Assembly: GCF_003635165.1 (NCBI RefSeq)
Contig: NZ_ML058601.1
Location: 1 to 64,000, forward strand
Source of the DNA: Burkholderia sp. Nafp2/4-1b
GTDB lineage: Bacteria; Pseudomonadota; Gammaproteobacteria; Burkholderiales; Burkholderiaceae
Length of the DNA: 64,000 nucleotides
Reading direction: 5' to 3'
Position 1 is the stretch's first letter, and each line of letters opens with the position of its first letter. Of the stretch, positions 33,036-41,317 are shown one piece after another. A program made the translations under genes and the position numbers. The notes beneath the pieces were generated by a model, which had not been told where the DNA came from, searched no databases, and was given only the letters and a program-made list of their open reading frames with translations.

Positions 33036-34208
33036 ATGAAGAAACTCGCACTCTCGACCCTCTCGCTCGCCCTGCTGGGCGCCGCTGGTGCTGCTCACGC
33101 TCAGTCGAGCGTCACGCTGTACGGCGTGCTCGATACGTCGATCGCCTTTGTCCATGGCAACAACGGTCAAGCCATCAACTCGTGGCAAATGCTGTCCGGT
33201 AACCTGCAAGGCCCGCGCTGGGGCTTGAAGGGTTCGGAAGACCTCGGTGGCGGCCTGAAGGCAATCTTCCAGGTGGAAAACGGTTTTGACGTCGGCACGG
33301 GCAAGCTCAACCAGGGCGGCCGCATGTTCGGTCGTCAGTCGTACGTCGGCCTGGACCACGCTCAGTACGGTACGCTGACGTTGGGTCGCCAGTACGATCC
33401 GTCCGTCGACCTGGTTCAGGCGGTGACGGGCGACAACTATTTCGGCAGCATCATGGCCACGCCGGGTGACGTCGACAACAACGACAACAGCATCCGCGTC
33501 AGCAACGCAGTCAAGTATGTGTCGCCGGTCTTCGCAGGCTTCCAGGTCGAAGGCATGTACGCGCTGGGCGGCGTGGCGGGCCATCCGGGCCAAGGCCAGA
33601 CGTGGAGCGCGGCAGCAGCCTACAACAACGGCCCGATCGGCGTCGCCGCGAGCTACTTGCGCGTGCAGAACGGCAGCGATCGCACGATCGCTTCGAACGG
33701 CACGGGCGGCTGGTCGAGCCCGACGGCAACCGGCCTCGACGTGTCGAACAACCCGATCGTCGGCGCATACGCAACGGCGAAGGCGATCAACATCGCCCAG
33801 GTCGCTGCCCAGTACGGGATCGGCCCGGTGACGTTCGGCCTCGGCTACAGCAACTCGCAGTACAAGGCGGACGGCCTGTCGGCATTCGGCACGACCGAGA
33901 AGTTCAACACCGGCCGCGCATTCGTGAACTACCAGGCATCGCCGGCACTGCTGCTGGGCCTTGGCTACGCGTACACGAAGGCGAACGGCGATACGGACGC
34001 GAAGTACCACCAAGTTGGCGTCGCCGCGGACTACTCGCTGTCGAAGCGCACGGACGTCTACCTGATCGGCGGCTACCAGCACGCGAGCGGCACGCAACGC
34101 GTCAACGCCACGACGACGCAAACGGCGCAAGCCTCGATCGGCTCGTACGGCTACGGCGGCACGAAGTCGCAAGAGCTGGTCGCACTCGGCATCCGTCACA
34201 AGTTCTAA
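33036..34208 (+). CDS. General outer-membrane porin, OmpC/Gram-negative porin family
   Basis: 390 residues. A Sec signal (MKKLALSTLSLALLGAAGAAHA, cleavage before QSS) precedes SVTLYGVLDTSIAFVH, the signature start of Burkholderia/Neisseria porins. The loop and strand pattern continues to the C-terminal phenylalanine (LGIRHKF) required for barrel assembly. It forms a trimeric 16-stranded channel for small hydrophilic solutes. Codon use and a strong terminator fit high expression. Confidence 0.95.
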   Translation: MKKLALSTLSLALLGAAGAAHAQSSVTLYGVLDTSIAFVHGNNGQAINSWQMLSGNLQGPRWGLKGSEDLGGGLKAIFQVENGFDVGTGKLNQGGRMFGRQSYVGLDHAQYGTLTLGRQYDPSVDLVQAVTGDNYFGSIMATPGDVDNNDNSIRVSNAVKYVSPVFAGFQVEGMYALGGVAGHPGQGQTWSAAAAYNNGPIGVAASYLRVQNGSDRTIASNGTGGWSSPTATGLDVSNNPIVGAYATAKAINIAQVAAQYGIGPVTFGLGYSNSQYKADGLSAFGTTEKFNTGRAFVNYQASPALLLGLGYAYTKANGDTDAKYHQVGVAADYSLSKRTDVYLIGGYQHASGTQRVNATTTQTAQASIGSYGYGGTKSQELVALGIRHKF

Positions 34209-34260
34209 GAAGTACGTTCCCGGTGTGCATGGCGTCTCCGACGCCATGTCGCCGAACTGC

Positions 34261-34299
34261 AAAACCAGTCATCGGTTTCGGCCGTGGCTGGTTTTTTTT
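34261..34299 (+). terminator. Porin rho-independent terminator
   Basis: AAACCAG/CTGGTTT arms with an inner CGG/CCG stem, followed by eight T. Confidence 0.9.
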
Positions 34300-34468
34300 C
34301 GTCCGTTGCCGGCAGCGCTGCGGCCGGCGATGGCCGTGGTCGGCAACGACCGCGTACGGTAACCGGTCGGAGACGGCTCCCGGGACGCCTGTCGCACGCA
34401 GGAAGCCCGTTTGAAGGCCTCCCGGCCACCCGTGCAGCCCTCGCTCCAACCCGCGTCGAACAGGCCGC

Positions 34469-34523
34469 TGTAGCCCCTCGTTGTAGCCCCCTCGCTGAAG
34501 CCCCTCGTTGACGCCCCACTCGC
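34469..34523. repeat. Short tandem repeat, four 13-15 bp units
   Basis: Units TGTAGCCCCTCGT, TGTAGCCCCCTCGC, TGAAGCCCCTCGT and TGACGCCCCACTCGC follow each other directly in the non-coding stretch between the porin and the VOC gene (34300-34718). No gene seen in that stretch. Confidence 0.7.
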
Positions 34524-34718
34524 TGAGAGCCGTCCCAACGTCGCGACGGACAACACGCCGCGCGCGTCGTCGAGCGCGGCACCAATACGCCGACATTTCG
34601 ATACGAAACACCTATGCTTCGACGTGTCGATTTCGACAACCTTCATCCGTCGTATCGATGGCGGCATCCCGATTGCACCGCCGTCACCGATACCCCGACA
34701 CCCGACAGGAGACGCTCC

Positions 34719-35192
34719 ATGACGATTCAGAAGATCACGCCGTTCCTCTGGTACGCGACGGAAGCCGAAGAAGCCGCGGCCTTCTATGCAGGCATTTTCC
34801 CGAACTCGCGCATCGTGCGCGTCACCGCGGTCGCGGGCACCGACGGCACGCGGATGGTCGAATTCGAACTGTTCGGGCAGCCGTTCATCGCGATGAGCCA
34901 CCCGCGCACCGAAACGTTCAACCATGCGATCTCGCTGATGATCAGTTGCGCCGACCAGGCGGAACTCGACCGCTACTGGAGCGCGCTGCTCGACAACGGC
35001 GGCACGGCCGACGGTTGCGGCTGGCTGCGCGACCGCTTCGGCGTCTCGTGGCAGATCGTGCCGGACGCGCTGATCCCGATGATGGCCGACCGCGACGAGA
35101 TCAAGGCCGCGCGCGTGGCCGCGGCGATGATGCAGATGACGAAGTTCGACGTCGCCGCGCTGAAGGCCGCATACGCGGGCACGGCCGGCTGA
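34719..35192 (+). CDS. PhnB-like VOC-superfamily protein
   Basis: 157 residues from the ATG at 34719 (AGGAGA upstream). It has the PhnB/3-demethylubiquinone-type VOC fold: KITPFLWYATEAEEAAAFYAGIFPNSRI, FELFGQPFIAMSHP and GWLRDRFGVSWQIVPDAL, with the two conserved Asp/Glu-Cys stretches of that family. Members are metal-binding or orphan; the substrate is unknown. A single gene without an operon. Confidence 0.9.
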   Translation: MTIQKITPFLWYATEAEEAAAFYAGIFPNSRIVRVTAVAGTDGTRMVEFELFGQPFIAMSHPRTETFNHAISLMISCADQAELDRYWSALLDNGGTADGCGWLRDRFGVSWQIVPDALIPMMADRDEIKAARVAAAMMQMTKFDVAALKAAYAGTAG

Positions 35193-35302
35193 CGAAAGCA
35201 CGGGCGCCGTGCGCTCTTCGCGGGGGCGTCGGCAAGGTCGCGGGACGCGCCGGGTCAGGTAGCGCGCGGCTGCGTGGTTCGACCCGGTGCACGAACGGGC
35301 GG

Positions 35303-35341
35303 CACGTGCGATTGCATCGCGGAACGATGCAATCGCACGTG
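35303..35341. repeat. Perfect 17-bp inverted repeat
   Basis: CACGTGCGATTGCATCG (35303-35319) and its exact complement (35325-35341) surround a 5-base loop. No T-run on either side. It lies in the 400-bp gene-free stretch between the VOC gene and the HU gene. Confidence 0.8.
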
Positions 35342-35595
35342 GCAACGCTGCCGTTCAGCGCAACGGTGCACGTCCCGCGCGCGACCCGCGAAACGCGAAT
35401 CGCGCGATCTCCGCGACCCGGGCGCGACACGGTTGACCGACGCAACGCAGTGCGCAACGCGTCGCGAAGCAAGGTGTCGCGCCGGCACGAACGCGGCGAT
35501 CCGGCCACGCGGGCAAATAGTCCGCAGCGACGGATGCGCATCGCGTCACGCGGCGTGCGCGCCGCACGACGTCGTCGCCGCGCGATCGGCGCGGC

Positions 35596-35632
35596 GAAAT
35601 AAAAATCCCCGCACGCTTTCGCGTGCGGGGAT
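35596..35632 (-). terminator. Terminator of the HU-like gene
   Basis: ATCCCCGCACGC pairs perfectly with GCGTGCGGGGAT (35605-35616 with 35621-35632), followed by TTTTTATTT on the minus strand. Confidence 0.9.
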
Positions 35633-35684
35633 CGTCGGACTTCGCAACGGCCGCCGACATGCATTCGGCAGCCGTCACGCGGCA

Positions 35685-36134
35685 TTACGCAGCCGCGTCC
35701 TTCAGCTTCTTCAGCGCACGTGCCTTCACGCGCACGCTGGCCGGCTTCGCCGGGAACCAGCGCTCTTCGCCCGTGAACGGATCCTTGCCGAAGCGCTTCT
35801 TCTTCGCCGGCACGACTTGCGCCGAGATCTTCAGCAGGCCCGGCAGCGTGAACTCGCCTGCGCCCTTCTTGTGAACCGAGCCCAGCACGACGTTCTCGAG
35901 TGCGGCGAGCACTGCCTTGACCGCCTTCACTTCGACAGCTGCGCGCTCAGCGATGTGCGTTGCGAGCGATGCCTTCGTGAACTTGTCCTTCAGCGGCGTC
36001 GGAGCAGCCGGTGCTGCCTTCGCGACAGCCTTCTTGGCCACTACTTTCTTCGCGGGCGCAGCCTTTTTGGCAGCCACTTTCTTGGTGGCCGGTGCGGCAG
36101 CCTTCTTGGCCACCTTTTTTGCGGAAGTCGCCAT
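35685..36134 (-). CDS. HU-family protein with Lys/Ala-rich N-terminal tail
   Basis: 149 residues from the ATG at 36134 (AGGAG upstream). The first 50 are a histone H1-like tail of KKAAPAxKKV repeats. The remaining 95 form an HU-like domain (FTKASLATHIAERAAVEVKAVKAVLAALENVVLGSVHKKG, then GEFTLPGLLKIS and the RFGKDPFTGEERWFPAKPASVRVKARALKKLKDA block). The ordinary HU beta-arm is replaced by a longer insert. It is a nucleoid-type DNA binder. The tail-plus-HU layout is common in Burkholderiales. Confidence 0.9.
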   Translation of the reverse strand: MATSAKKVAKKAAAPATKKVAAKKAAPAKKVVAKKAVAKAAPAAPTPLKDKFTKASLATHIAERAAVEVKAVKAVLAALENVVLGSVHKKGAGEFTLPGLLKISAQVVPAKKKRFGKDPFTGEERWFPAKPASVRVKARALKKLKDAAA

Positions 36135-36402
36135 GTTTCTCCTACCAGGTGTGGTCGTTGGATACACGAAGCGTGCAACGCGCGCGCTTCAACGCCGGAT
36201 TCTACAAGCGCCGTGACGCTTCGTGGAGTACTTTTATGCGTTTTCGCGGGGTTTCCCGCAGGTTTTGTTGCTCTCGACCGACTTCGCTGACGCTCGAGCA
36301 TCGAAAAACGCCGTTACGTATACGTCCAAACGCGTGCGCTCGCGAATTACGTTCGATATTTGCGCACCTATACTGACCTCGCTCTGTGCCCCGGATGCCT
36401 TC

Positions 36403-37521
36403 ATGCGCGAAGTCAGATACGTCAAAGGACTCGACGGCCTGCGAGCCATCGCCGTCATCCTCGTTTTCCTGTCCCACAAGGGCCACGTCCTCGCTGTCGA
36501 CGTGGGCAAGCTCGGTGTGTGGACGTTTTTCTTCATCAGCGGATTCCTGATCGTCGGCGAACTGCATCGCAACCGTCAGGCGATCGAATGCAGCACGATG
36601 ACGCGCCGCCATGCGCTCGCGTTGTTCCTCGCGAAGCGCGCGCTGCGGATCTTTCCCGTCTACTACCTGCTGCTCGCCGCGCTGGCAATCGCGCATGCGC
36701 TGTTCTACCAGCGCGGCGTCAATCTCGGGCTCGCGTGGCACGCCGCGTTCCTGTCGAATTACTGGATCGGTGTCGTCAAGGACGGCTGGCCGGGCTCCAC
36801 GTCGCACTTCTGGAGCCTCGCGGTCGAGCAGCAGTTCTATCTGATCGCGCCGCTCACGCTGCTCGCGGTGCCGGCCGCGCGCCACGTCGCGCTCGGCGTC
36901 GCGGCCGTCGTGTTGTGCGCGCTCGCGCATCTCGCGCTGTACGCGCTCGACGCATCGCCGGTGCTGATCTACGCGTTTTCCCCGTGGAATTTCGCGCTGA
37001 TCGCGCTCGGCGGTGTCGGCGCGATGGCGCTCGCCGATCGCGGGCCGGCCGTCATCCGCCGCATTCCGCCCGGCTGGCTCGGCGCCGCCGGCGTGGTGTT
37101 CTTCCTCGCGCTGCCCGCGTTCACGACGCTGCCGGATATCGTCACGGGGCTCGCGGATCTCGGGCTGTCCGCGTCGCTCGGCGCGCTGATGCTGTGGATC
37201 GTCACCGAGCCCGATCATCCGGCCGTGACGCTGCTCGACTGGGCGCCGCTCGTCTATCTCGGCACGATCAGCTACGGGTTCTACCTGTTCCACAACCTGA
37301 TTCCGGCACGTTTCGGCGAGATGCCCGCGCTGTTCGCGCACGTGCCGGTGCCGGGCGTCGTCCGGGAAGCGCTGCCCGAAGTGCTGCAGTTCGCGCTCGC
37401 CGTGCTGCTCGCGCATCTGTCGTGGCGCTATCTGGAGAAGCGCCTGCTCGACTTCAAGAAGCCGATCGCCGCGATGCTGGCGCGCTACTTCGTCGCGCCG
37501 CCGAGCACGTCGCCGCGCTGA
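36403..37521 (+). CDS. bceU: Acyltransferase 3 family protein (BceU-like)
   Basis: 372 residues from the ATG at 36403, an integral membrane O-acyltransferase of the OafA type. It starts [22 protein letters not shown] with the catalytic His, followed by FFFISGFLIVGEL, the RxxRIFPVYYLLL motif and about ten spans. It should acetylate the exopolysaccharide using cytoplasmic acetyl-CoA. The symbol follows the match in order and family with the last gene of the cepacian bce-II cluster. Confidence 0.85.
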   Translation: MREVRYVKGLDGLRAIAVILVFLSHKGHVLAVDVGKLGVWTFFFISGFLIVGELHRNRQAIECSTMTRRHALALFLAKRALRIFPVYYLLLAALAIAHALFYQRGVNLGLAWHAAFLSNYWIGVVKDGWPGSTSHFWSLAVEQQFYLIAPLTLLAVPAARHVALGVAAVVLCALAHLALYALDASPVLIYAFSPWNFALIALGGVGAMALADRGPAVIRRIPPGWLGAAGVVFFLALPAFTTLPDIVTGLADLGLSASLGALMLWIVTEPDHPAVTLLDWAPLVYLGTISYGFYLFHNLIPARFGEMPALFAHVPVPGVVREALPEVLQFALAVLLAHLSWRYLEKRLLDFKKPIAAMLARYFVAPPSTSPR

Positions 37522-38053
37522 GCGCGGCATCGGGATCGCAGCCGATCGCAGCCGCACCGCAGCCGGGGAATCTGCGACGGGGCGCCGGCGACGCCCTGCA
37601 CCGAATCGATGCGGCCGCCCGCGCTGCCCCCTTTGAAAACGCACGTGACGTCGGCGGGTGAAAGCTTCCCTGAAGCATCGGCGGCGCGGCGCGTCGTCGA
37701 CGTTCGTTGCGAGCCGATGCGCTGATCCGGCAACGACCGCTGCTATCGCGGCACGCAATGCAACCGTCGCTCGTCAGACTGCATGCAACCGGCACATCGG
37801 CACCGGTTTCATCGCCACGACTTCCATCCGCCTGCATACCGCATCCGCACCGCGCTCCGCGCTCGAAGGCGGAGCCCCGCCCCGCGGCACACCCGCGTCG
37901 CCGGAGTCGTACCGGTAGGCTTCCGCCAGCGCAACATCGCGCGACCCGCTCGAACCCGGCGCGCCGCCAGGCGGCACACCCGCATCGCCGCAGCCGCACG
38001 GGTATGCTCACGCCCAGCGCAACATCGCCGGTTTCCGCCCGCCCCGCACACAC
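37522..38053. other. Gene-free stretch with an 87-bp imperfect duplication
   Basis: No credible gene. GCGGCACACCCGC starts at 37884 and again at 37971, and the next 55-60 bases of both copies are clearly related (both end in CAGCGCAACATCGC), an 87-bp period. The rest is plain GC-rich spacer. Confidence 0.6.
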
Positions 38054-38087
38054 GCAAAAAAGCCCCGGCGCAGAAGCGGCCGGGGCC
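38054..38087 (-). terminator. Terminator of bceT/galU
   Basis: GCCCCGG/CCGGGGC (38062-38068 with 38080-38086) and a run of six T on the minus strand. Confidence 0.85.
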
Positions 38088-38130
38088 AACGGAACAACCA
38101 CCACCTGAAACAGCGGAGCAGCGCAGCTGC

Positions 38131-39018
38131 TTATGCGACAGCAGCCAGCGCGGGCAGGCAGGTACGCAGGTACGCCTCGAATTCGCGGCTCACTTCCGGG
38201 TGCTGGAGCGCGAGTTCGACGGTCGCCTTGAGATAACCGATCTTGCTGCCGCAATCGAAACGCGTGCCGTAGTAGCGATACGCGAGCACCTGTTCGTTCG
38301 CCAGCAGCGACTGGACGGCGTCGGTCAGCTGCAGTTCGCCGCCTGCGCCCGGCTTGAGCCGGCGCAGGTGATCGAAGATCGTCGGCATGAACACGTAGCG
38401 GCCGACCACGCCGAGGTTCGACGGCGCGTCTTCCGGCGCCGGCTTCTCGATGATGCCGGACAGCTTGATGATGTCCTCTTCCCACTCGCGGCCTTCGACG
38501 ACGCCGTACGAGCGGCTGTCTTCGCGCGGGATCGTCTCGACCCCGATCACCGAGCTGTGATAGTGATCGAACACGTCGACGAGCTGCTTGAGCACCGGCT
38601 GCTCGCCGTGCAGCAGGTCGTCGGCGAGGATCACCGCGAACGGCTCGCCGTGCACGAGCTTTTCGGCGCACAACACCGCATGGCCGAGACCGAGCGCTTC
38701 GGGCTGGCGCACGTAGAAGCAGTTCACGTGGCTCGGCTTGATGCCGCGCACGAGCTCGAGCAGCTTTTCCTTGCCGCGCGCCTCGAGTTCGGCCTCGATC
38801 TCGTACGACTTGTCGAAGTGATCCTCGATCGCGCGCTTGCTGCGCCCGGTCACGAAGATCATCTCGGTGATACCGGCGTTGATCGCTTCCTCGACCGCGT
38901 ACTGGATCAGTGGCTTGTCGACGACCGGCAGCATTTCCTTCGGGCTCGCCTTCGTTGCCGGGAGGAATCGCGTGCCGAGACCGGCGACCGGGAACACGGC
39001 CTTGGTGACTTTCAACAT
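38131..39018 (-). CDS. bceT: UTP-glucose-1-phosphate uridylyltransferase
   Basis: 295 residues, GalU family: [31 protein letters not shown] is the nucleotide-binding signature, followed by [25 protein letters not shown], the LADD metal site and [14 protein letters not shown]. It makes UDP-glucose for cepacian (glucose, galactose and glucuronate precursors). Placed in the bce-II cluster but convergent with bceU. The housekeeping galU could also be this gene; the location favours bceT. Confidence 0.94.
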   Translation of the reverse strand: MLKVTKAVFPVAGLGTRFLPATKASPKEMLPVVDKPLIQYAVEEAINAGITEMIFVTGRSKRAIEDHFDKSYEIEAELEARGKEKLLELVRGIKPSHVNCFYVRQPEALGLGHAVLCAEKLVHGEPFAVILADDLLHGEQPVLKQLVDVFDHYHSSVIGVETIPREDSRSYGVVEGREWEEDIIKLSGIIEKPAPEDAPSNLGVVGRYVFMPTIFDHLRRLKPGAGGELQLTDAVQSLLANEQVLAYRYYGTRFDCGSKIGYLKATVELALQHPEVSREFEAYLRTCLPALAAVA

Positions 39019-39246
39019 GTTCGCATCCTGATTGCGTTGACTGCGCCGCGTCGCCCAGCGACCCGGCGCGATTGTTTTCCGAACGGCATATCGAGAATCG
39101 ACGGTACGGCCAATTCCACTCCGCTCATTTCCGATATGGACCGATTGCCCAGGTTTCCGGAAAAGGGATAATCCGCGAATCCGGTCGATATTGCCGAACC
39201 CATTGCCGAAGCAGAAACAAATTACCGATTTTCCGGATACAAATTC

Positions 39247-39390
39247 TTACGATTCGAATTCCTCGATATACGGGACGCCGCCCCGCTCGAGACCAGGGCG
39301 AATCGGCTCGTTGTTCAGCGCCTCCCGGTACGCCGACAGCACGGCCATGACCAGCAGGACTGCTGCGCTCGCGATCCAATGCATGTCCAT
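39247..39390 (-). CDS. 47-residue membrane-anchored small protein
   Basis: ATG at 39388-39390 with GGAG 6 bases upstream. The product opens MDMHWIASAAVLLVMAVLSA, a single transmembrane helix with an outside-type tail (YREALNNEPIRPGLERGGVPYIEEF). It lies divergent to the bceS gene in an AT-rich stretch. No family recognised; it could be a small accessory of the cluster. Confidence 0.6.
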   Translation of the reverse strand: MDMHWIASAAVLLVMAVLSAYREALNNEPIRPGLERGGVPYIEEFES

Positions 39391-39602
39391 CTTGCGCTCC
39401 TTGCATCAATCAACTGGAGCTTCAAATTATCAGAAAAAAATCGGCAAATAATTGTGGCGCCGACGAAACTGCTTTCGGACAGATATCGAACCACTATCCG
39501 AAATACCGTTATTCCGCGGCGTGATTTTTTTATTGATTCGCTCGAATTCTTGCGCATTACGATTGGACCATCCCCTTCATCCGTCGCAAGGAATCGAATC
39601 GC

Positions 39603-40778
39603 ATGCAAACTTTCAGCGGATCGTCTTTGACCGCGCCGCCCGTCGCCGACCACAAGGAACACGTGATCGACGCGATGCGCGGGTTCGCGGCGCTGCTCGT
39701 CGCCTATTTCCACTGCCGCCAGGTCGTGTGGGTCGGCATGCAGAGCTTCCATCAGGCTTACGGTCATGCACTGACTCCGAGCGCGATCGCCGGCTACCTG
39801 ACCTTCCCGTTCGCGTGGGGATCCGCCGGCGTGCCGATCTTCTTCGTGATCAGCGGCTACTGCATCCACCGCAACGCGGCGTTGAAGCTCGCGGCCAATC
39901 CGGCGTACCGGCTCGATGCGCCGAACTTCTGGGCGCGCCGCTTCGCGCGCATCTATCCGGTGCTGCTCGCCGCGCTGCTGTTCACGCTCGCGATGGATGC
40001 GGTCAGCCTGCAGATCGCGCCGGTCAGCCACAAGATCCGCGACGTCGGCATGACCGCGTTCCTCGTGAACCTGTTCTCGCTGCAGGGCGTCGCCGGCTAC
40101 ACGTACGGGTCGAACGGCGCGCTGTGGACGCTGTCGCTCGAAGTGCAGTTCTACGCGATCTATCCGCTGCTGTTCGCGCTGCGCCGGCGCATCGGGATGC
40201 CGGCGATCGTGGCGGTCGTCGCGCTCGTCAACGTCGCGTCGGCGTGGCTGCTCGAACGGCATGACCTGCAGTTCTTCACGTCGTACTGGCTGTCCTGGAC
40301 GATCGGCGCGTGGATCGCCGACGTGCGTGCGCAGCCCGCGCGCGACCCGGCCGCCGTGCCGTCGCGCGCGTGGTACGGCGCGGCCGCCGTGCTGCTGGCC
40401 GCGGGTTGCGGCGCGTTCCATTTCGGCCAGTACGGCGCGTTCCAGCTTTGGGCGGCCGGCTTTGCGTGCTTCCTGTACCGTGCGCTCGCGTGTCCGCCGC
40501 GTCCGACGCTGATCTCGCGCGTGCTCGGCTGGTTCGGCGACTTCAGCTACTCGCTGTACCTCGTTCACCTGCCGCTGTTCGTCTGCCTCGGCTCGGTGCT
40601 GTTCCATTCCGAACTGCAGCTGTCGATCTGGCCGTCGATCGCGTTCATGGCCGCCGCGATTCCGGTCGCCTACGTGTTCTACCGGCTGTTCGAACGCCCG
40701 GCGATGATGTGGTCGGCGAGCCTGAAGCCGGCGCGCCCGGCCCGCGTCGTCGCGACGACGCCCGAACGGGCGGCCTGA
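39603..40778 (+). CDS. bceS: Acyltransferase 3 family protein (BceS-like)
   Basis: 391 residues, O-acyltransferase of the acyl_transf_3 family: VIDAMRGFAALLVAYFHCRQV, GVPIFFVISGYCIHRN, RRFARIYPVLLAALL, WTLSLEVQFYAIYPLLF and a late SYSLYLVHLPLFV. About ten membrane spans. By order and type it corresponds to bceS. Cepacian is O-acetylated at several positions, so several such enzymes are expected. The AT-rich upstream stretch (39391-39602) probably holds its promoter. Confidence 0.87.
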   Translation: MQTFSGSSLTAPPVADHKEHVIDAMRGFAALLVAYFHCRQVVWVGMQSFHQAYGHALTPSAIAGYLTFPFAWGSAGVPIFFVISGYCIHRNAALKLAANPAYRLDAPNFWARRFARIYPVLLAALLFTLAMDAVSLQIAPVSHKIRDVGMTAFLVNLFSLQGVAGYTYGSNGALWTLSLEVQFYAIYPLLFALRRRIGMPAIVAVVALVNVASAWLLERHDLQFFTSYWLSWTIGAWIADVRAQPARDPAAVPSRAWYGAAAVLLAAGCGAFHFGQYGAFQLWAAGFACFLYRALACPPRPTLISRVLGWFGDFSYSLYLVHLPLFVCLGSVLFHSELQLSIWPSIAFMAAAIPVAYVFYRLFERPAMMWSASLKPARPARVVATTPERAA

Positions 40779-40814
40779 GCGGGCTGTTCCGGCTGTTCCC
40801 GCTGTTGTTTTCTG

Positions 40815-40849
40815 GCCCCCGTGCGACGTTAGATTGCGCGGGGGCTTTT
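40815..40849 (+). terminator. Terminator of bceS
   Basis: CCCCCGTGCG pairs with CGCGGGGG around a loop, followed by TTTT. The last bases overlap the next palindrome. Confidence 0.7.
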
Positions 40850-40873
40850 CATGCGCCGAGCGGCGCATGAAAA
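40846..40873. repeat. Perfect 28-bp palindrome
   Basis: TTTTCATGCGCCG followed by AG and CGGCGCATGAAAA. With T-runs on both sides it can act as a bidirectional terminator. The stretch 40874-41205 has no gene. Confidence 0.8.
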
Positions 40874-41205
40874 CTCGATCACGTGCGGAGATGTGACAGG
40901 CGCGCCGATTCGACGCCTGTCAGCCCTTCGTAGGGCCTTCCTGAGCGGCTGCGCTGCCGTCGCCGCGCCCTACCCGCCGGATTTCCCGAAAAACCGCACC
41001 GAGCCGCTGCTGGCGCCCGCATGGCGATCCCGTTGGCGGGGGACGGCGGACGGCGGATCGGCGACGCAAGCATCCAGGTCGTCCGACAGGGGTGTTCGGC
41101 GTGCCAAGCAACGCCGGCGTTGCGCATCAGCGAACGCGGCAGGAAATGCAGCCCCGACTGGCCCCGGCTATCTGCGCCAGGCGCGCGACATCCTCTTGCG
41201 CCGCC

Positions 41206-41248
41206 CCAAAAACACAAAACCCTCATGCAGCACGACGCCGCATGAGGG
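41206..41248 (-). terminator. Terminator of bceR
   Basis: CCCTCATGC/GCATGAGGG (41220-41228 with 41240-41248), then TTTTGTGTTTTT on the minus strand. Confidence 0.85.
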
Positions 41249-41317
41249 CCGGTTTCCCGCCGGTGCGAACGACACGTGTCGCGTGCCGCCGCCGCCCGGC
41301 GCTTACCGGCTAACCGC

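Noticed and set aside
34102..34611. A minus-strand frame containing NEGLQR repeats
   Set aside because: It overlaps the end and terminator of the porin and is produced by translating the short DNA tandem repeat.
35303..35341. The inverted repeat as a rho-independent terminator
   Set aside because: There is no T-run on either strand, and a clear terminator for the HU gene lies at 35596-35632.
37454..38671. A minus-strand Arg/Cys-rich frame over the bceU-bceT spacer
   Set aside because: It overlaps galU in another frame and lacks a start signal; the apparent protein repeats come from the 87-bp duplication.
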